The notes below the pieces were generated by a model, which saw only the letters and a program-made list of their open reading frames with translations, made no database searches and was not told where the DNA came from. From contig NZ_LN909046.1 of NCBI RefSeq assembly GCF_001486585.1, positions 1,612,001 to 1,676,000 on the forward strand: a stretch of DNA of 64,000 nt. The letters run 5' to 3'. Source of the DNA: Paenibacillus senegalimassiliensis (lineage in GTDB: Bacteria > Bacillota > Bacilli > Paenibacillales > Paenibacillaceae). Made by a program: the position numbers and the translations under genes. Positions within the stretch are counted from its first letter, which is position 1; each line of letters starts with the position of its first letter. Positions 53,626-62,046 of the stretch are shown here, one piece after another.

Positions 53626-55488
53626 ATGAGTCTTATCCAGTTAAAATGTCCAAATTGCGGGGGCCAAATCAGTCAGAAGAATGACGATGTGTTCCAATGT
53701 CCCTTCTGTAATACAGAACTAATTATGAAGAAAAATCATGTGTATCATGTCGACCAGACCATTAACAACTACTACGGGACAACGCCCGCTCAAGTGCGGC
53801 CAGCACCAAATACGAAGTGGATTGCAGCCCTGGTTCTGGTTATATTGGCTGGATTTTTGGTTTTTATTTTCTTAAATAGCGCTACCTCGGTCAGACAGGA
53901 ACAGGCGCAAGTGACTGCGGTGCGAACGATGCCGGAGAGCGAAGTGCTCCTCTCCTTCGTACAGCAGGTTTTGGATAAGGGGAACGTACAGCCAACCACT
54001 GAGGACTTGGCCCGCATACGCTCTCTTTCGGTGCAATATATCGATAATCAGTGGCATTTTGCCTACAGCCTGGAGGACCCATCTACCAATGGAAGCAGTG
54101 CACCGCAGGTTTATGTGATGCAAGACAAACTGTTAAATACCCAGCGCATAGAGCAGAAGGACTTTGAGGCATTTACCGGACTAACCTTGCTTGAGTTCAA
54201 TAATACCTATGAAATCAACAAATCTGAATCACTTAGTCTCGCTCATTTGCAGCATCTCAAGAGCTTTGGCGGGAGCTTTAATGAATCTTTCCAGCAGGCA
54301 GCCGCCTATTTGGGCGACAAATCCCGCGTGCAATCGCTCACGACACAAATCCGCAACAATACAGAGCTTGCACTATTACTTGAATTTAAAAATCTGCACT
54401 CCCTGAATCTGACTTATGTAGATGAATCTGTGACAGACTTTCATTTACTAGGTCAACTGCCCTTGGAAAGCTTGACCGTCACAGGGCTAGATGATTTCAA
54501 CTGGATCGGCGCCATGACCAATCTGAAATCTTTAGGAATTGGATATAGTGAGGCGACTGACTTCAATGCCTTGTATGGGCTGACCGCACTGGAAGAGCTG
54601 CGTCTTAGCTTTGACTCCAATTTGAAAACGCTGGATTTTGTGGCCAACATGCCCAATCTGCAACTTTTAGAGTTAACAAACAGCAATATTTCCAATCTGG
54701 AGGCATTGCGCGACAAGAAGTCCCTGACCCGAGTCTACTTGTCCTCCGTACATCAACTGGATCAAGTGGATGTCCTGAATTCTCTCCCCTCACTGAAGGA
54801 AATCAGCCTGCAGGGGTATTATGGCAAAGCCGCGCAACTGCAATTGACGCATCTAACCAAGGCAGAACTCCCGATTGGTTTTGTGACACAACTGGACGCC
54901 CCTGCCCTTCTCTCGTTAACTGTGGATGCAAACGACGAGGAAATGCCTTTGTCGTTACTCCGGTCCTTCCCTAAGCTGGAGCATTTGACGATTAGCGAGG
55001 CTTATCCTCTTGTGGACATTCAAGCGCTGAATCAACTGACGAACATGCGCACGCTTGTGCTGCACGATATGTTTTTTGCAGAGGGAGTACGTGATTTGTT
55101 TACATTGCAGCAAGTGACCACGCTCGACTGCCATGAATGTATCCTCACCCTTGATGACAAAGAGCCCATTACGGATTCGGGACTGGAACATTTACGACTG
55201 ACCAAGCCTTCTTTCCGGGTCGATCAGGACTATGTCAATGAACTGGACAAAGTGATGCCCTACTTCGCCGGGTTGACTTCACTGCAATCCTTCTCGATGC
55301 AGGATAGTGTGATGCAGTCGCTGGCCTTTATGGAGAACTGGCAGCAAATAGAAGAGCTCCATCTGGAGAACAATGCCATAACCGACTTGCAGCCGCTTAT
55401 ACAGTTGCCTAATTTGAAACAGCTTTATCTGATCGGCAATCCGGTAAGAAATGCATCGGTATTAAGCGAGCAGGTTCATATGTATTAG
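53626..55488 (+). CDS. Leucine-rich-repeat membrane protein with N-terminal zinc ribbon
   Basis: A 620-residue protein in three parts. At the N-terminus is a zinc ribbon (CPNCGG and CPFCNTEL). A membrane helix follows at about residues 66-88 (WIAALVLVILAGFLVFIFL). After it, about 400 residues of leucine-rich repeats, near-regular LxxLxxLxxLxL(x)N units such as LQHLKSFGGSF and LKSLGIGYSEATD. The repeats would lie outside the cell and the zinc ribbon inside, suggesting a surface sensor or adhesion protein. ATG 53626 follows GAGGAGAGTGGAGC. No partner gene is adjacent. Confidence 0.8.
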   Translation: MSLIQLKCPNCGGQISQKNDDVFQCPFCNTELIMKKNHVYHVDQTINNYYGTTPAQVRPAPNTKWIAALVLVILAGFLVFIFLNSATSVRQEQAQVTAVRTMPESEVLLSFVQQVLDKGNVQPTTEDLARIRSLSVQYIDNQWHFAYSLEDPSTNGSSAPQVYVMQDKLLNTQRIEQKDFEAFTGLTLLEFNNTYEINKSESLSLAHLQHLKSFGGSFNESFQQAAAYLGDKSRVQSLTTQIRNNTELALLLEFKNLHSLNLTYVDESVTDFHLLGQLPLESLTVTGLDDFNWIGAMTNLKSLGIGYSEATDFNALYGLTALEELRLSFDSNLKTLDFVANMPNLQLLELTNSNISNLEALRDKKSLTRVYLSSVHQLDQVDVLNSLPSLKEISLQGYYGKAAQLQLTHLTKAELPIGFVTQLDAPALLSLTVDANDEEMPLSLLRSFPKLEHLTISEAYPLVDIQALNQLTNMRTLVLHDMFFAEGVRDLFTLQQVTTLDCHECILTLDDKEPITDSGLEHLRLTKPSFRVDQDYVNELDKVMPYFAGLTSLQSFSMQDSVMQSLAFMENWQQIEELHLENNAITDLQPLIQLPNLKQLYLIGNPVRNASVLSEQVHMY

Positions 55489-55507
55489 CCCACCCACGCT
55501 CCAACAT

Positions 55508-55548
55508 AAAAAAACTCCTCCAGGCAGCTTATTCGCTGCCCGAGGAGT
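55508..55548 (-). terminator. Terminator overlapping the end of the LacI gene
   Basis: ACTCCTC (55514-55520) and GAGGAGT (55542-55548) pair, with an inner GGCAGC/GCTGCC. On the minus strand it is followed by TTTTTTTATG. The lacI stop codon at 55529 lies inside the hairpin loop region. Confidence 0.82.
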
Positions 55549-56551
55549 GACGGAGCATGATTTTATATGGAATCATCAGCTTGACCGGAATAGCATAGCG
55601 GTTCTCTAAATAATCCAGCAGCATCTTGACCGCAAACATGCCCATTTCCAGCTTGGGAACATGAATGGTAGACAAAGGCGGAGAAGTAAACTCCGATATT
55701 TCAATATTATCTACCCCGAAGAAGGCAATATCCTCAGGAATCTTGAGTCCACGTTCCGTCGCCGCCCGCATCGCAGCAATCGCCATCATATCACTTGCCG
55801 AGAAGATCGCCGTTGGCCAGTTCCCATGTGTCTGGAAGGCTTGCTTGGTCAGCTCGTAGCTTAGCGCTACGTCCCACTTCACATCAATGACCCAATCATC
55901 GTTGATGGTTAGCCCCGCCTCTTGCATTGCGCTTTGGTAGCCAAGATAACGTCTTTCTTTGCGGAAGTCCCCGCCCAGTTCCGCACCACCGATATAAGCG
56001 ATTTGCCGGTGTCCCTGGGAAATCAGATACTGGACCGCTTCCTTCGATGCGGATGCCCGGTCATAACGAACTGTAGGAATCTCCTTATCCGCCAGATCGA
56101 TACCAACGATAACGCCGACGTTCTCCCGAAGCCACTTGTAGGCCTCGTATTCAATACGTTCGACAATCAAGACGCCGTCGGGACGGTGCTCCTTCACCAG
56201 CGCCTGCAATTGCTGGAGATCGCCTTGCTTCTCCAGACTGTGCACGAACTCCAGTCTCATACCGGATGCGGCCAGTTCCTTCTCGATTCCCTCCAGAATG
56301 ACCGAGAAATAAGGATTATTGTACTTATTTTGAGGCATCGCCACGATGCAGCCTACCCGATAACTTAGCTTGGGCGCCTGCTTCTTGGCTTTATTGGCTC
56401 GCTGCGTATTATAACCAATTTGCTCGGCAGTTTCCCAAATTTTGCGCCTTGTCTCTTCGCTGACGGAGCGGTTGCCATCATTCTTCATGACTCGTGATAC
56501 CGTTGAGATTGACACTCCTACCTGTTCGGCAATATCTTTTAAAGTCGCCAT
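55529..56551 (-). CDS. LacI family transcriptional regulator
   Basis: A 340-residue repressor. The N-terminal LacI helix-turn-helix (TLKDIAEQVGVSISTVSRVMKN) and hinge helix are typical, followed by a periplasmic-binding-like effector domain with AIFSASDMMAIAAMRAATERG and FGVDNIEISEFTSPPLSTI. It is divergent by position from the downstream sugar transport genes; TTTGC-N-GCAAA repeats nearby are candidate operators. AGAGGAAC precedes the ATG. The likely effector is a sugar. Confidence 0.92.
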   Translation of the reverse strand: MATLKDIAEQVGVSISTVSRVMKNDGNRSVSEETRRKIWETAEQIGYNTQRANKAKKQAPKLSYRVGCIVAMPQNKYNNPYFSVILEGIEKELAASGMRLEFVHSLEKQGDLQQLQALVKEHRPDGVLIVERIEYEAYKWLRENVGVIVGIDLADKEIPTVRYDRASASKEAVQYLISQGHRQIAYIGGAELGGDFRKERRYLGYQSAMQEAGLTINDDWVIDVKWDVALSYELTKQAFQTHGNWPTAIFSASDMMAIAAMRAATERGLKIPEDIAFFGVDNIEISEFTSPPLSTIHVPKLEMGMFAVKMLLDYLENRYAIPVKLMIPYKIMLRHSSGSE

Positions 56552-56620
56552 CTTTGTTCTGTTCCTCTCTGCAATCCCGTCGCAATAATTTCTATATAGT
56601 TGAACCCGGCTGAATGTGCC

Positions 56621-56722
56621 TTTAGTGGGAAATCCTCACGCTAATTCAGCGCATTTTCACCAAATCAAGGGTTTAGCGGGAATTTCTCATGTTAATTTAG
56701 TGGTTTTTTCACCAAAGCGGTC
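56621..56722. repeat. Two 51-bp imperfect tandem units
   Basis: Unit starts at 56621 (TTTAGTGGGAAATC) and 56672 (TTTAGCGGGAATTTC). They align over about 51 bases, including a TTTTCACCAAA-type segment. Similar degenerate pieces occur at 24.4-24.6 kb. Confidence 0.55.
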
Positions 56723-56989
56723 AATTCACCGCAATTAGCAGGACAAATTCCATATAAACAATCTATTTTCCGCTATATGAAGCCAATTAACAGGACTTTT
56801 TCCGTTAAGTTAAGTTGAATTAAGCTGAGTTGAGTTAGGATAAACCCTTAGGCCTCAAAATCCAGGCGTCCTCTGGCCTTCCTATGTCTTCTTAAGAATC
56901 TATCTCTCGCTTAGCATAATCTGCTTATCCCTTGGTTCAACTTCAATTTTATAAGATAGAACGCTTATCCAACTCAAAAAAAGAGAAAA

Positions 56990-57001
56990 ATTGCGGCAAA
57001 T
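56990..57001. promoter_or_regulatory. Operator-like palindrome, copy 3 (TTGCGGCAA)
   Basis: ATTGCGGCAAAT: copies 1 and 2 are TTTGC-N-GCAAA at 61839 and 61622. It lies about 440 bp upstream of the lacI start. Confidence 0.4.
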
Positions 57002-57048
57002 TTATTCTACATTTCTTATCATCATATGTCAAGATTGCCTGGGTAAGG

Positions 57049-57090
57049 AACAGGCCATGTCCAGGGCTTCCCCTTCTGACATGGCCTGTT
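57049..57090. repeat. Perfect 13-bp hairpin
   Basis: AACAGGCCATGTC (57049-57061) pairs with GACATGGCCTGTT (57078-57090) over a 16-base loop. Neither strand has a T-run after it, so it does not look like a normal terminator. It may be an operon-end structure or an intergenic palindrome. Confidence 0.5.
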
Positions 57091-57327
57091 GGCGTTTGTA
57101 TATGTTTACTGGTATTTGGGCTTTCTCTTAAAATTAGTGGTTGACGCGCAGCATCAATGCAGCGAAGGGTCGCAGGGATTCTGGAGAAACGAAGTGTTCG
57201 CCTTTGAGAATGGATTTCTACATCATTTGAATTTGTTAAATTAGAGAAATCCATGAACAACAGCGATCGGAAGAACGCTGCGAACCCGTAGCCCCCTCCT
57301 TGCCCAAACGTCAGCCACTAATTTCCC

Positions 57328-58680
57328 CTACTGTATTTGCGCCGCCAACTCCGAAATGGCAGTATCCAGATCCCCTTCGCCGGACAGTGGAAGCTTTAAC
57401 GTTTGCTCACCATAAGTCCATACGAGATCCGTTTTCTTCACCGTAAATGGAGAGATAATGCCGAACTTCTGCGCATCCAGGAAGATTTGGTTCGCTTCCC
57501 CTGCGGTTTCTACATAAGTATCTGCCGCTTCTTTATTGGCTGGCAAGGAATATCCTTGTTTGGCCAAAGCAATTTGCCCTTCGGGACCAGCCAACCAGGA
57601 GAGCAGTTTATAAGCGGCTTCTTCATGCTTCGTACTGGCACTAATTGCGACGCCCGCTGGCTGAACGACAGTTTGGGTAGTTTTGAATTTAGGCAAATAA
57701 GTCATGCCGTAATCAATACCGGCCTCTTGATAGTTCGTCGTATTCCAGTTACCACCCGGGTTCATGGCTACCTTACCTGTCGTAATGCTCAGGTTGACCT
57801 GTCCGCCAAGTCCTTCGATTTGGGCCGGAGTCGTGTTGATCTTCTTATTCTTGGTCACATCGATGAACAATTCCATGACTTCCTTGGCCTCTGGAGTATC
57901 CAGAGCCAGCGAACCGTCATCATTCATTAACTTAGCTCCATTCGACCATAGTTCGGGTTCCAGGAACCAGTCCATAGATGAGCCTGGAGAGATGGACATC
58001 CCCCATTGGACGATATTCTTGGCATCGAAGCCTTCTTCATCTGCACTCTTGCCATTCTTATCGATCGTCATCTTGGTAGCAATCTCAATGACCTCATCCC
58101 AAGTCGGTTCCAAAGAGGGTACAGGCGCATTTTTTGGATTCCGCTCGGCATCATTGAACAGGCCTTTGTTGTAATACCAGACGATGACATTGCCGTCAAT
58201 TGGCAGTGATACCTGTTTATCTTGATATTGATGGAGGCCAAGCAAGCTGGCATCGATATTTTCTAAATTAAACCCGCCATCTGCGAGCAAAGTGTCAAGC
58301 TCCTTATAAATACCCAGTTCAGCATATTTCTCGATGTAGGCATAACTTGTCTTGAATACATCGGGAAGGGTACCCCCAGCCGCATTGGCTGTCAGACCAT
58401 CCCAATAGCTGCCCCAATCCTTGCCTTCCAGCTTCACCTTGATGTCCGGATTGGCTACCATGAATTGATCCAGCAGTTCCTGCACCCGTTGCAGTTCTTC
58501 GGCGGTTCCCCACTGGGAATAAGTAATGCTCACAGGTTCAGCCGTATTAGCACCCGTTCCGGCGGAATTATTCGGATCTGCCGCAGGTTGATTTGTTGCT
58601 TGGGAACAGCCTGTCAGGCCAAGAACCAAAGTCAGAATCAGGCTTAAACTCCTAAGTAGCCATTTGCGCTTCGTTTTCAT
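57328..58680 (-). CDS. ABC transporter sugar-binding lipoprotein
   Basis: A 450-residue extracellular solute-binding protein (family 1). The signal ends in a lipobox LTGC at residue 25. The mature part carries the family's segments, such as LLDQFMVANPDIKVKLEGKD and LPKFKTTQTVVQPAGVAIS. It is the last gene of the Gfo/Idh-permease-permease-SBP unit. AGGGGGAATTTCGC precedes the start. A sugar or oligosaccharide is the likely ligand. Confidence 0.92.
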   Translation of the reverse strand: MKTKRKWLLRSLSLILTLVLGLTGCSQATNQPAADPNNSAGTGANTAEPVSITYSQWGTAEELQRVQELLDQFMVANPDIKVKLEGKDWGSYWDGLTANAAGGTLPDVFKTSYAYIEKYAELGIYKELDTLLADGGFNLENIDASLLGLHQYQDKQVSLPIDGNVIVWYYNKGLFNDAERNPKNAPVPSLEPTWDEVIEIATKMTIDKNGKSADEEGFDAKNIVQWGMSISPGSSMDWFLEPELWSNGAKLMNDDGSLALDTPEAKEVMELFIDVTKNKKINTTPAQIEGLGGQVNLSITTGKVAMNPGGNWNTTNYQEAGIDYGMTYLPKFKTTQTVVQPAGVAISASTKHEEAAYKLLSWLAGPEGQIALAKQGYSLPANKEAADTYVETAGEANQIFLDAQKFGIISPFTVKKTDLVWTYGEQTLKLPLSGEGDLDTAISELAAQIQ

Positions 58681-58737
58681 GCGAAATTCCCCCTATGGAT
58701 AGTATGGAAACAACAAAATACCAACGATTTAGCCGAG

Positions 58738-59580
58738 TTATCCCTTCGTTCCTGTCAGCACCACCCCCTCAACAATATAACGTTGACCGAAGAAGTAGAG
58801 CAGGCCAATCGGGATGATGCTGATGAACGCTCCGGCCGCCAGTGCCGGGAAGTCCTGGCTGGTTTGACCAATGAGCAATTGTAACCCTACGCTTAGTGTG
58901 AATTTCAAGTTATCCTTCAGATAAAGGAAGGGACCCAGAAAATCAAGCCAGGAATTGACAAAGGACAAAATCACGGTAGTGATGATAATCGGCTTCGACA
59001 GTGGCATGATAACCTTGGCGTAGACCGTCCAGCGGTTTCCTCCGTCCAGATAAGTTGCTTCATCCAGTTCCATAGGAATACTCATGAAGAACTGGCGGAA
59101 CAAGAAGATGTAGTATGCGCTTCCAAGCCACGCTGGTACGATCAGGGGCAGCCACGTATCGATCCACCCAAGCTTCGTATACAAGACGTAGGACGGAATC
59201 ATCATAATGGATGGCGGGATCATTAATGTGACGAGCACGACCGAGAACATCTTATCCTTGTACTTCGTCTTGAACCGCGAGAACCCGTAAGCCACGATGG
59301 AACTGGAGAGAACTACACCGATAACCACAATGATCGAGATCGTAAATGAGTTCTGAATCCAGCGCCACATGAGCGGTTGTACGGCAAACAGTCGTTCAAA
59401 GGCCTCGAACGTAAGTTGCTCGGGAAATATGGCCGGAGGTACCTTGTAGGTCTCCGCCTTGGTCTTCATCATCGTAGAGAGAAGCCACACCAGCGGCCCG
59501 ACAAACAATAGTAATGTCACTGTCAGCAAGAAGTATTTGGTTATCGTAACGGAAAGACTGCTTTTTCGTCCTTCACTCAT
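58738..59580 (-). CDS. Carbohydrate ABC transporter permease (MalG type)
   Basis: A 280-residue permease with six membrane segments. The EAA loop is ATYLDGGNRWTVYAKVIMPLSKPIII. It partners with the permease 13 bp upstream and the binding protein 58 bp downstream. No ATPase gene is in the window; a shared MsmX-type ATPase elsewhere is usual for such systems. AGGGGGGCACATCA precedes the ATG. Confidence 0.92.
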   Translation of the reverse strand: MSEGRKSSLSVTITKYFLLTVTLLLFVGPLVWLLSTMMKTKAETYKVPPAIFPEQLTFEAFERLFAVQPLMWRWIQNSFTISIIVVIGVVLSSSIVAYGFSRFKTKYKDKMFSVVLVTLMIPPSIMMIPSYVLYTKLGWIDTWLPLIVPAWLGSAYYIFLFRQFFMSIPMELDEATYLDGGNRWTVYAKVIMPLSKPIIITTVILSFVNSWLDFLGPFLYLKDNLKFTLSVGLQLLIGQTSQDFPALAAGAFISIIPIGLLYFFGQRYIVEGVVLTGTKG

Positions 59581-59592
59581 TGATGTGCCCCC

Positions 59593-60483
59593 CTAGTTTC
59601 CGGATTCATTATAAACATACCGATTGGACAATTTCATTAATGTTGTGGTCACCAGGGCAATGAGCACAAACAGGAAGATCGATTGAGCCATGGCCATACT
59701 GAATTTCAAATCGGTAAAGGCCGATTTATAGATGTTATAGACGAAGGTATAGGAAGCATAGTTAGGTCCGCCCTTGGATAGCAGCATCGCCTCCGTGAAC
59801 ATCTGGAAGTTATACATGGTTTGAATAATGACAACAAACAGAATCGATGAGCTGATCATTGGAAGTGTAATGGAGAAGAACCGGCGAACCTGGCTTGCTC
59901 CATCAATCTCCGCCGCTTCATACAGATGCCGCGGGACATTCTTCAGGGCTGCGAGGAAGATCAGTACTCCACTACCGGAAATCCACACCTGCAGCAGGAT
60001 GATGACCGGCTTGATCGTATGCTCCCCACCCAGCCAATCAATCTTATCGGCACCAAATATACCAAGCGCGGCATTCAGTATACCGAACTCCGCATTGAAC
60101 ACCAGCCGCCATATAATGACGGTAGCCACGATAGGTACGAGGGTCGGCAGATAGTAGAATGTCCGGTACAAAGCGATACCCTTCACCTTGAAATTCAATA
60201 ACGTAGCCAGCAGCAGCATGCCTGCCGTCACAATAGGTACCCCGAACAGAACGAAATACATCGTGTTAAATACGCTCTTGGTGAAGATCGGACTCTTCAG
60301 CATCTCCACAAAGTTATTGATGCCTACGAATTGGTAATCAGTAGAACCCGGCAGCTTGGCATCTGTGAATGCATAGAAGATAGAAGTGCCGAACGGAACC
60401 AGGAAGAACACGCAGAAACCAATAATCCAAGGCATAATGAATAGAAAGAAGCCCAGCGTATCTCTTCTACTCGAAACTCTCAT
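59593..60483 (-). CDS. Sugar ABC transporter permease (MalF type)
   Basis: A 296-residue permease with six segments and the EAA-type loop AAEIDGASQVRRFFSITLPMI. The ATG at 60483 overlaps the Gfo/Idh stop by one base (TGATG); GAGGTGTT lies within the end of that gene. It forms the transport core with the MalG-type permease. Confidence 0.92.
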   Translation of the reverse strand: MRVSSRRDTLGFFLFIMPWIIGFCVFFLVPFGTSIFYAFTDAKLPGSTDYQFVGINNFVEMLKSPIFTKSVFNTMYFVLFGVPIVTAGMLLLATLLNFKVKGIALYRTFYYLPTLVPIVATVIIWRLVFNAEFGILNAALGIFGADKIDWLGGEHTIKPVIILLQVWISGSGVLIFLAALKNVPRHLYEAAEIDGASQVRRFFSITLPMISSSILFVVIIQTMYNFQMFTEAMLLSKGGPNYASYTFVYNIYKSAFTDLKFSMAMAQSIFLFVLIALVTTTLMKLSNRYVYNESGN

Positions 60484-61595
60484 CACAACACCTCATGGTC
60501 TTGGAGTTCCTGTAGATAAACATAACGTTCCTCAACGATGGATTTCTCTGCGGCCAAGGCGATCAGCAAGGCATTTCGGCCTACCTGGGCACTGGCGAAC
60601 GGCTGCTTGCCTGTACGGATGCATTCAAGGAAATCGATGCGTTGCGTTTGCCCACCCGTATGTCCACCTTCGATGGAATCGGTGGTCACGTCCACTTCTA
60701 AATGATCGCGGCTGGAATCCTCGCCGCCTGTAATGTCGATGGTCTTGTCATTTCTAACCAGCATTTGTGCCCCGTTGCTGCCGATCAGACCAAATTCCAG
60801 ACCATCATCAGATAGATTCCGTGGCTTGAGATACAGACATAAGCCCAGGTTGGCTTTGCTGCCGTTATCATAGTCAACAGTGATGAAGGCATGGTCGACT
60901 ACGGAAGGATCGTCGATATACTTGGCTGGATAATGGCTGTAAGAATTCTGAATCAGATTTCTCTGTCCTTGCTTGATGATGTGCTGTCCACCGGAAGCAA
61001 ATACCCGAACCGGGGTAGCTCCAATCATCCAGTTGAAGATATCAAAGTGATGGCAATCTTTCTCGACAATTGAACCACCTGATTTGGACTTGTCGTAGAA
61101 CCAATCGGCTGGTGGGAATGAGTCGCGGAATTCCTTGCACCACATCATCTTCACATCGCCTAGCCGCTTCTCTCCAATCTCGTGCGCCATTCTGCGGTAC
61201 AGGTTGGAGTAACGGTAGACCAGACCAATTTGCAATACCCGTTGATGTTTCTCTGCTGCTTCAATGATAGCATCGCAATCCTCTAGGGTATGAGCAATCG
61301 GCTTCTCCAGGAATACATGCTTTCCAGCTTCCAGGAAGGCAACAGCAACTTGCCGGTGCATATAGTTGGGGACGCTGATAACGACCGCATCCAGATCTTC
61401 CTTACCCAGCAGTTCATGATAGTCGGAGCAGATGGTCGGATTACTATGACGTAATTCCTTTAGTGTCCGGTCTACATTTGCCTGGTTCATATCGCATATG
61501 TACCGTACCTCACAATTATCCAGTCGGTCGAACCCCATGCAGTGATGCGATCCCATATCACCGACGCCAATAAACCCCATTCTGATCTTCCCCAT
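60483..61595 (-). CDS. Gfo/Idh/MocA family oxidoreductase
   Basis: A 370-residue NAD(P)-dependent dehydrogenase. The nucleotide-binding loop is GFIGVGDMGSHH and the catalytic Lys lies in EKPIAHTLEDCD; a HFDIFNWMIGA motif follows. ATG 61595 (MGKIRMGF) is preferred: AAAGGAG is 10 bases away, while the upstream ATG is too close. It is the first gene of the ABC operon. One operator-like palindrome lies between its promoter region and its start. Confidence 0.92.
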   Translation of the reverse strand: MGKIRMGFIGVGDMGSHHCMGFDRLDNCEVRYICDMNQANVDRTLKELRHSNPTICSDYHELLGKEDLDAVVISVPNYMHRQVAVAFLEAGKHVFLEKPIAHTLEDCDAIIEAAEKHQRVLQIGLVYRYSNLYRRMAHEIGEKRLGDVKMMWCKEFRDSFPPADWFYDKSKSGGSIVEKDCHHFDIFNWMIGATPVRVFASGGQHIIKQGQRNLIQNSYSHYPAKYIDDPSVVDHAFITVDYDNGSKANLGLCLYLKPRNLSDDGLEFGLIGSNGAQMLVRNDKTIDITGGEDSSRDHLEVDVTTDSIEGGHTGGQTQRIDFLECIRTGKQPFASAQVGRNALLIALAAEKSIVEERYVYLQELQDHEVL

Positions 61596-61621
61596 AGTTG
61601 TCATGCTCCTTTTTCTTGTTT

Positions 61622-61632
61622 TTTGCCGCAAA
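61622..61632 (-). promoter_or_regulatory. Operator-like palindrome, copy 2 (TTTGCCGCAAA)
   Basis: A perfect palindrome around a central C, 27 bp before the Gfo/Idh start. The position is downstream of a TATAAA-type element, as expected of a repressor site. Confidence 0.5.
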
Positions 61633-61837
61633 TTTCAGTTTTTATAATTACAATATTCTTTAACTAAAATAGCTTTTTAACTTAGCGAAACAAGCATTAC
61701 CCCTCAATATTTTGTTACTGGATAATCACTCACCCTCTAATTTGCTGATTTCCAAGGATCAACGCAATTTCCATCATGTAGCAAAAAGAAAGTTTAAATT
61801 CCCATGCCATGTGAAATTTGCGTAGTAAAATCAATTT

Positions 61838-61850
61838 ATTTGCGGCAAAT
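61838..61850. promoter_or_regulatory. Operator-like palindrome, copy 1 (ATTTGCGGCAAAT)
   Basis: A 13-bp palindrome around a central G. A half site, ATTTGCG, lies just before it (61815-61821). The central base separates it from classic even LacI operators. Confidence 0.5.
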
Positions 61851-61908
61851 TTTTGTTAACTTTATTATTACATTTCTTTTGGGAAAGTCAACGGTTATTT
61901 TTTGCACT

Positions 61909-61922
61909 TGTTAACGCTTTCT
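61909..61922 (-). promoter_or_regulatory. cre-like site (AGAAAGCGTTAACA on minus strand)
   Basis: It matches the CcpA cre consensus TGWAANCGNTNWCA except for the first base. It lies about 310 bp before the Gfo/Idh start and 25 bp after the terminator of the neighbouring permease gene. It is a candidate for catabolite control of the ABC operon. Confidence 0.45.
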
Positions 61923-61946
61923 TGATTTGCACTCTATTACAACGTG

Positions 61947-61986
61947 AAAAGCCCTCGAATTGTCACAAAGACAAATTCGAGGGCTT
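61947..61986 (-). terminator. Terminator after the LplC-type permease gene
   Basis: AAGCCCTCGAATTGTC pairs with GACAAATTCGAGGGCTT with one bulge. On the minus strand it is followed by TTTTCACG. Confidence 0.82.
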
Positions 61987-62046
61987 GACCAACCCCAGGC
62001 TACCCGCACGCCTGATGGTTCACCATGCTTCTGGAAAACGCTACCT

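Larger units (their letters stand above)
56552..57327. other. Non-coding gap with repeats and a hairpin
   Basis: About 776 bp without a supported gene. It contains the 51-bp tandem repeat, a TTGCGGCAA operator-like site near 56990, a perfect hairpin at 57049-57090 and a minus-strand promoter-like TTGAGT...TATAAA at about 56950-56980. Weak open frames here have no homology-like features. Confidence 0.6.

Noticed and set aside
56949..57260. 103-codon minus-strand frame
   Set aside because: No ribosome binding site, no recognisable family, and it crosses the perfect palindrome.
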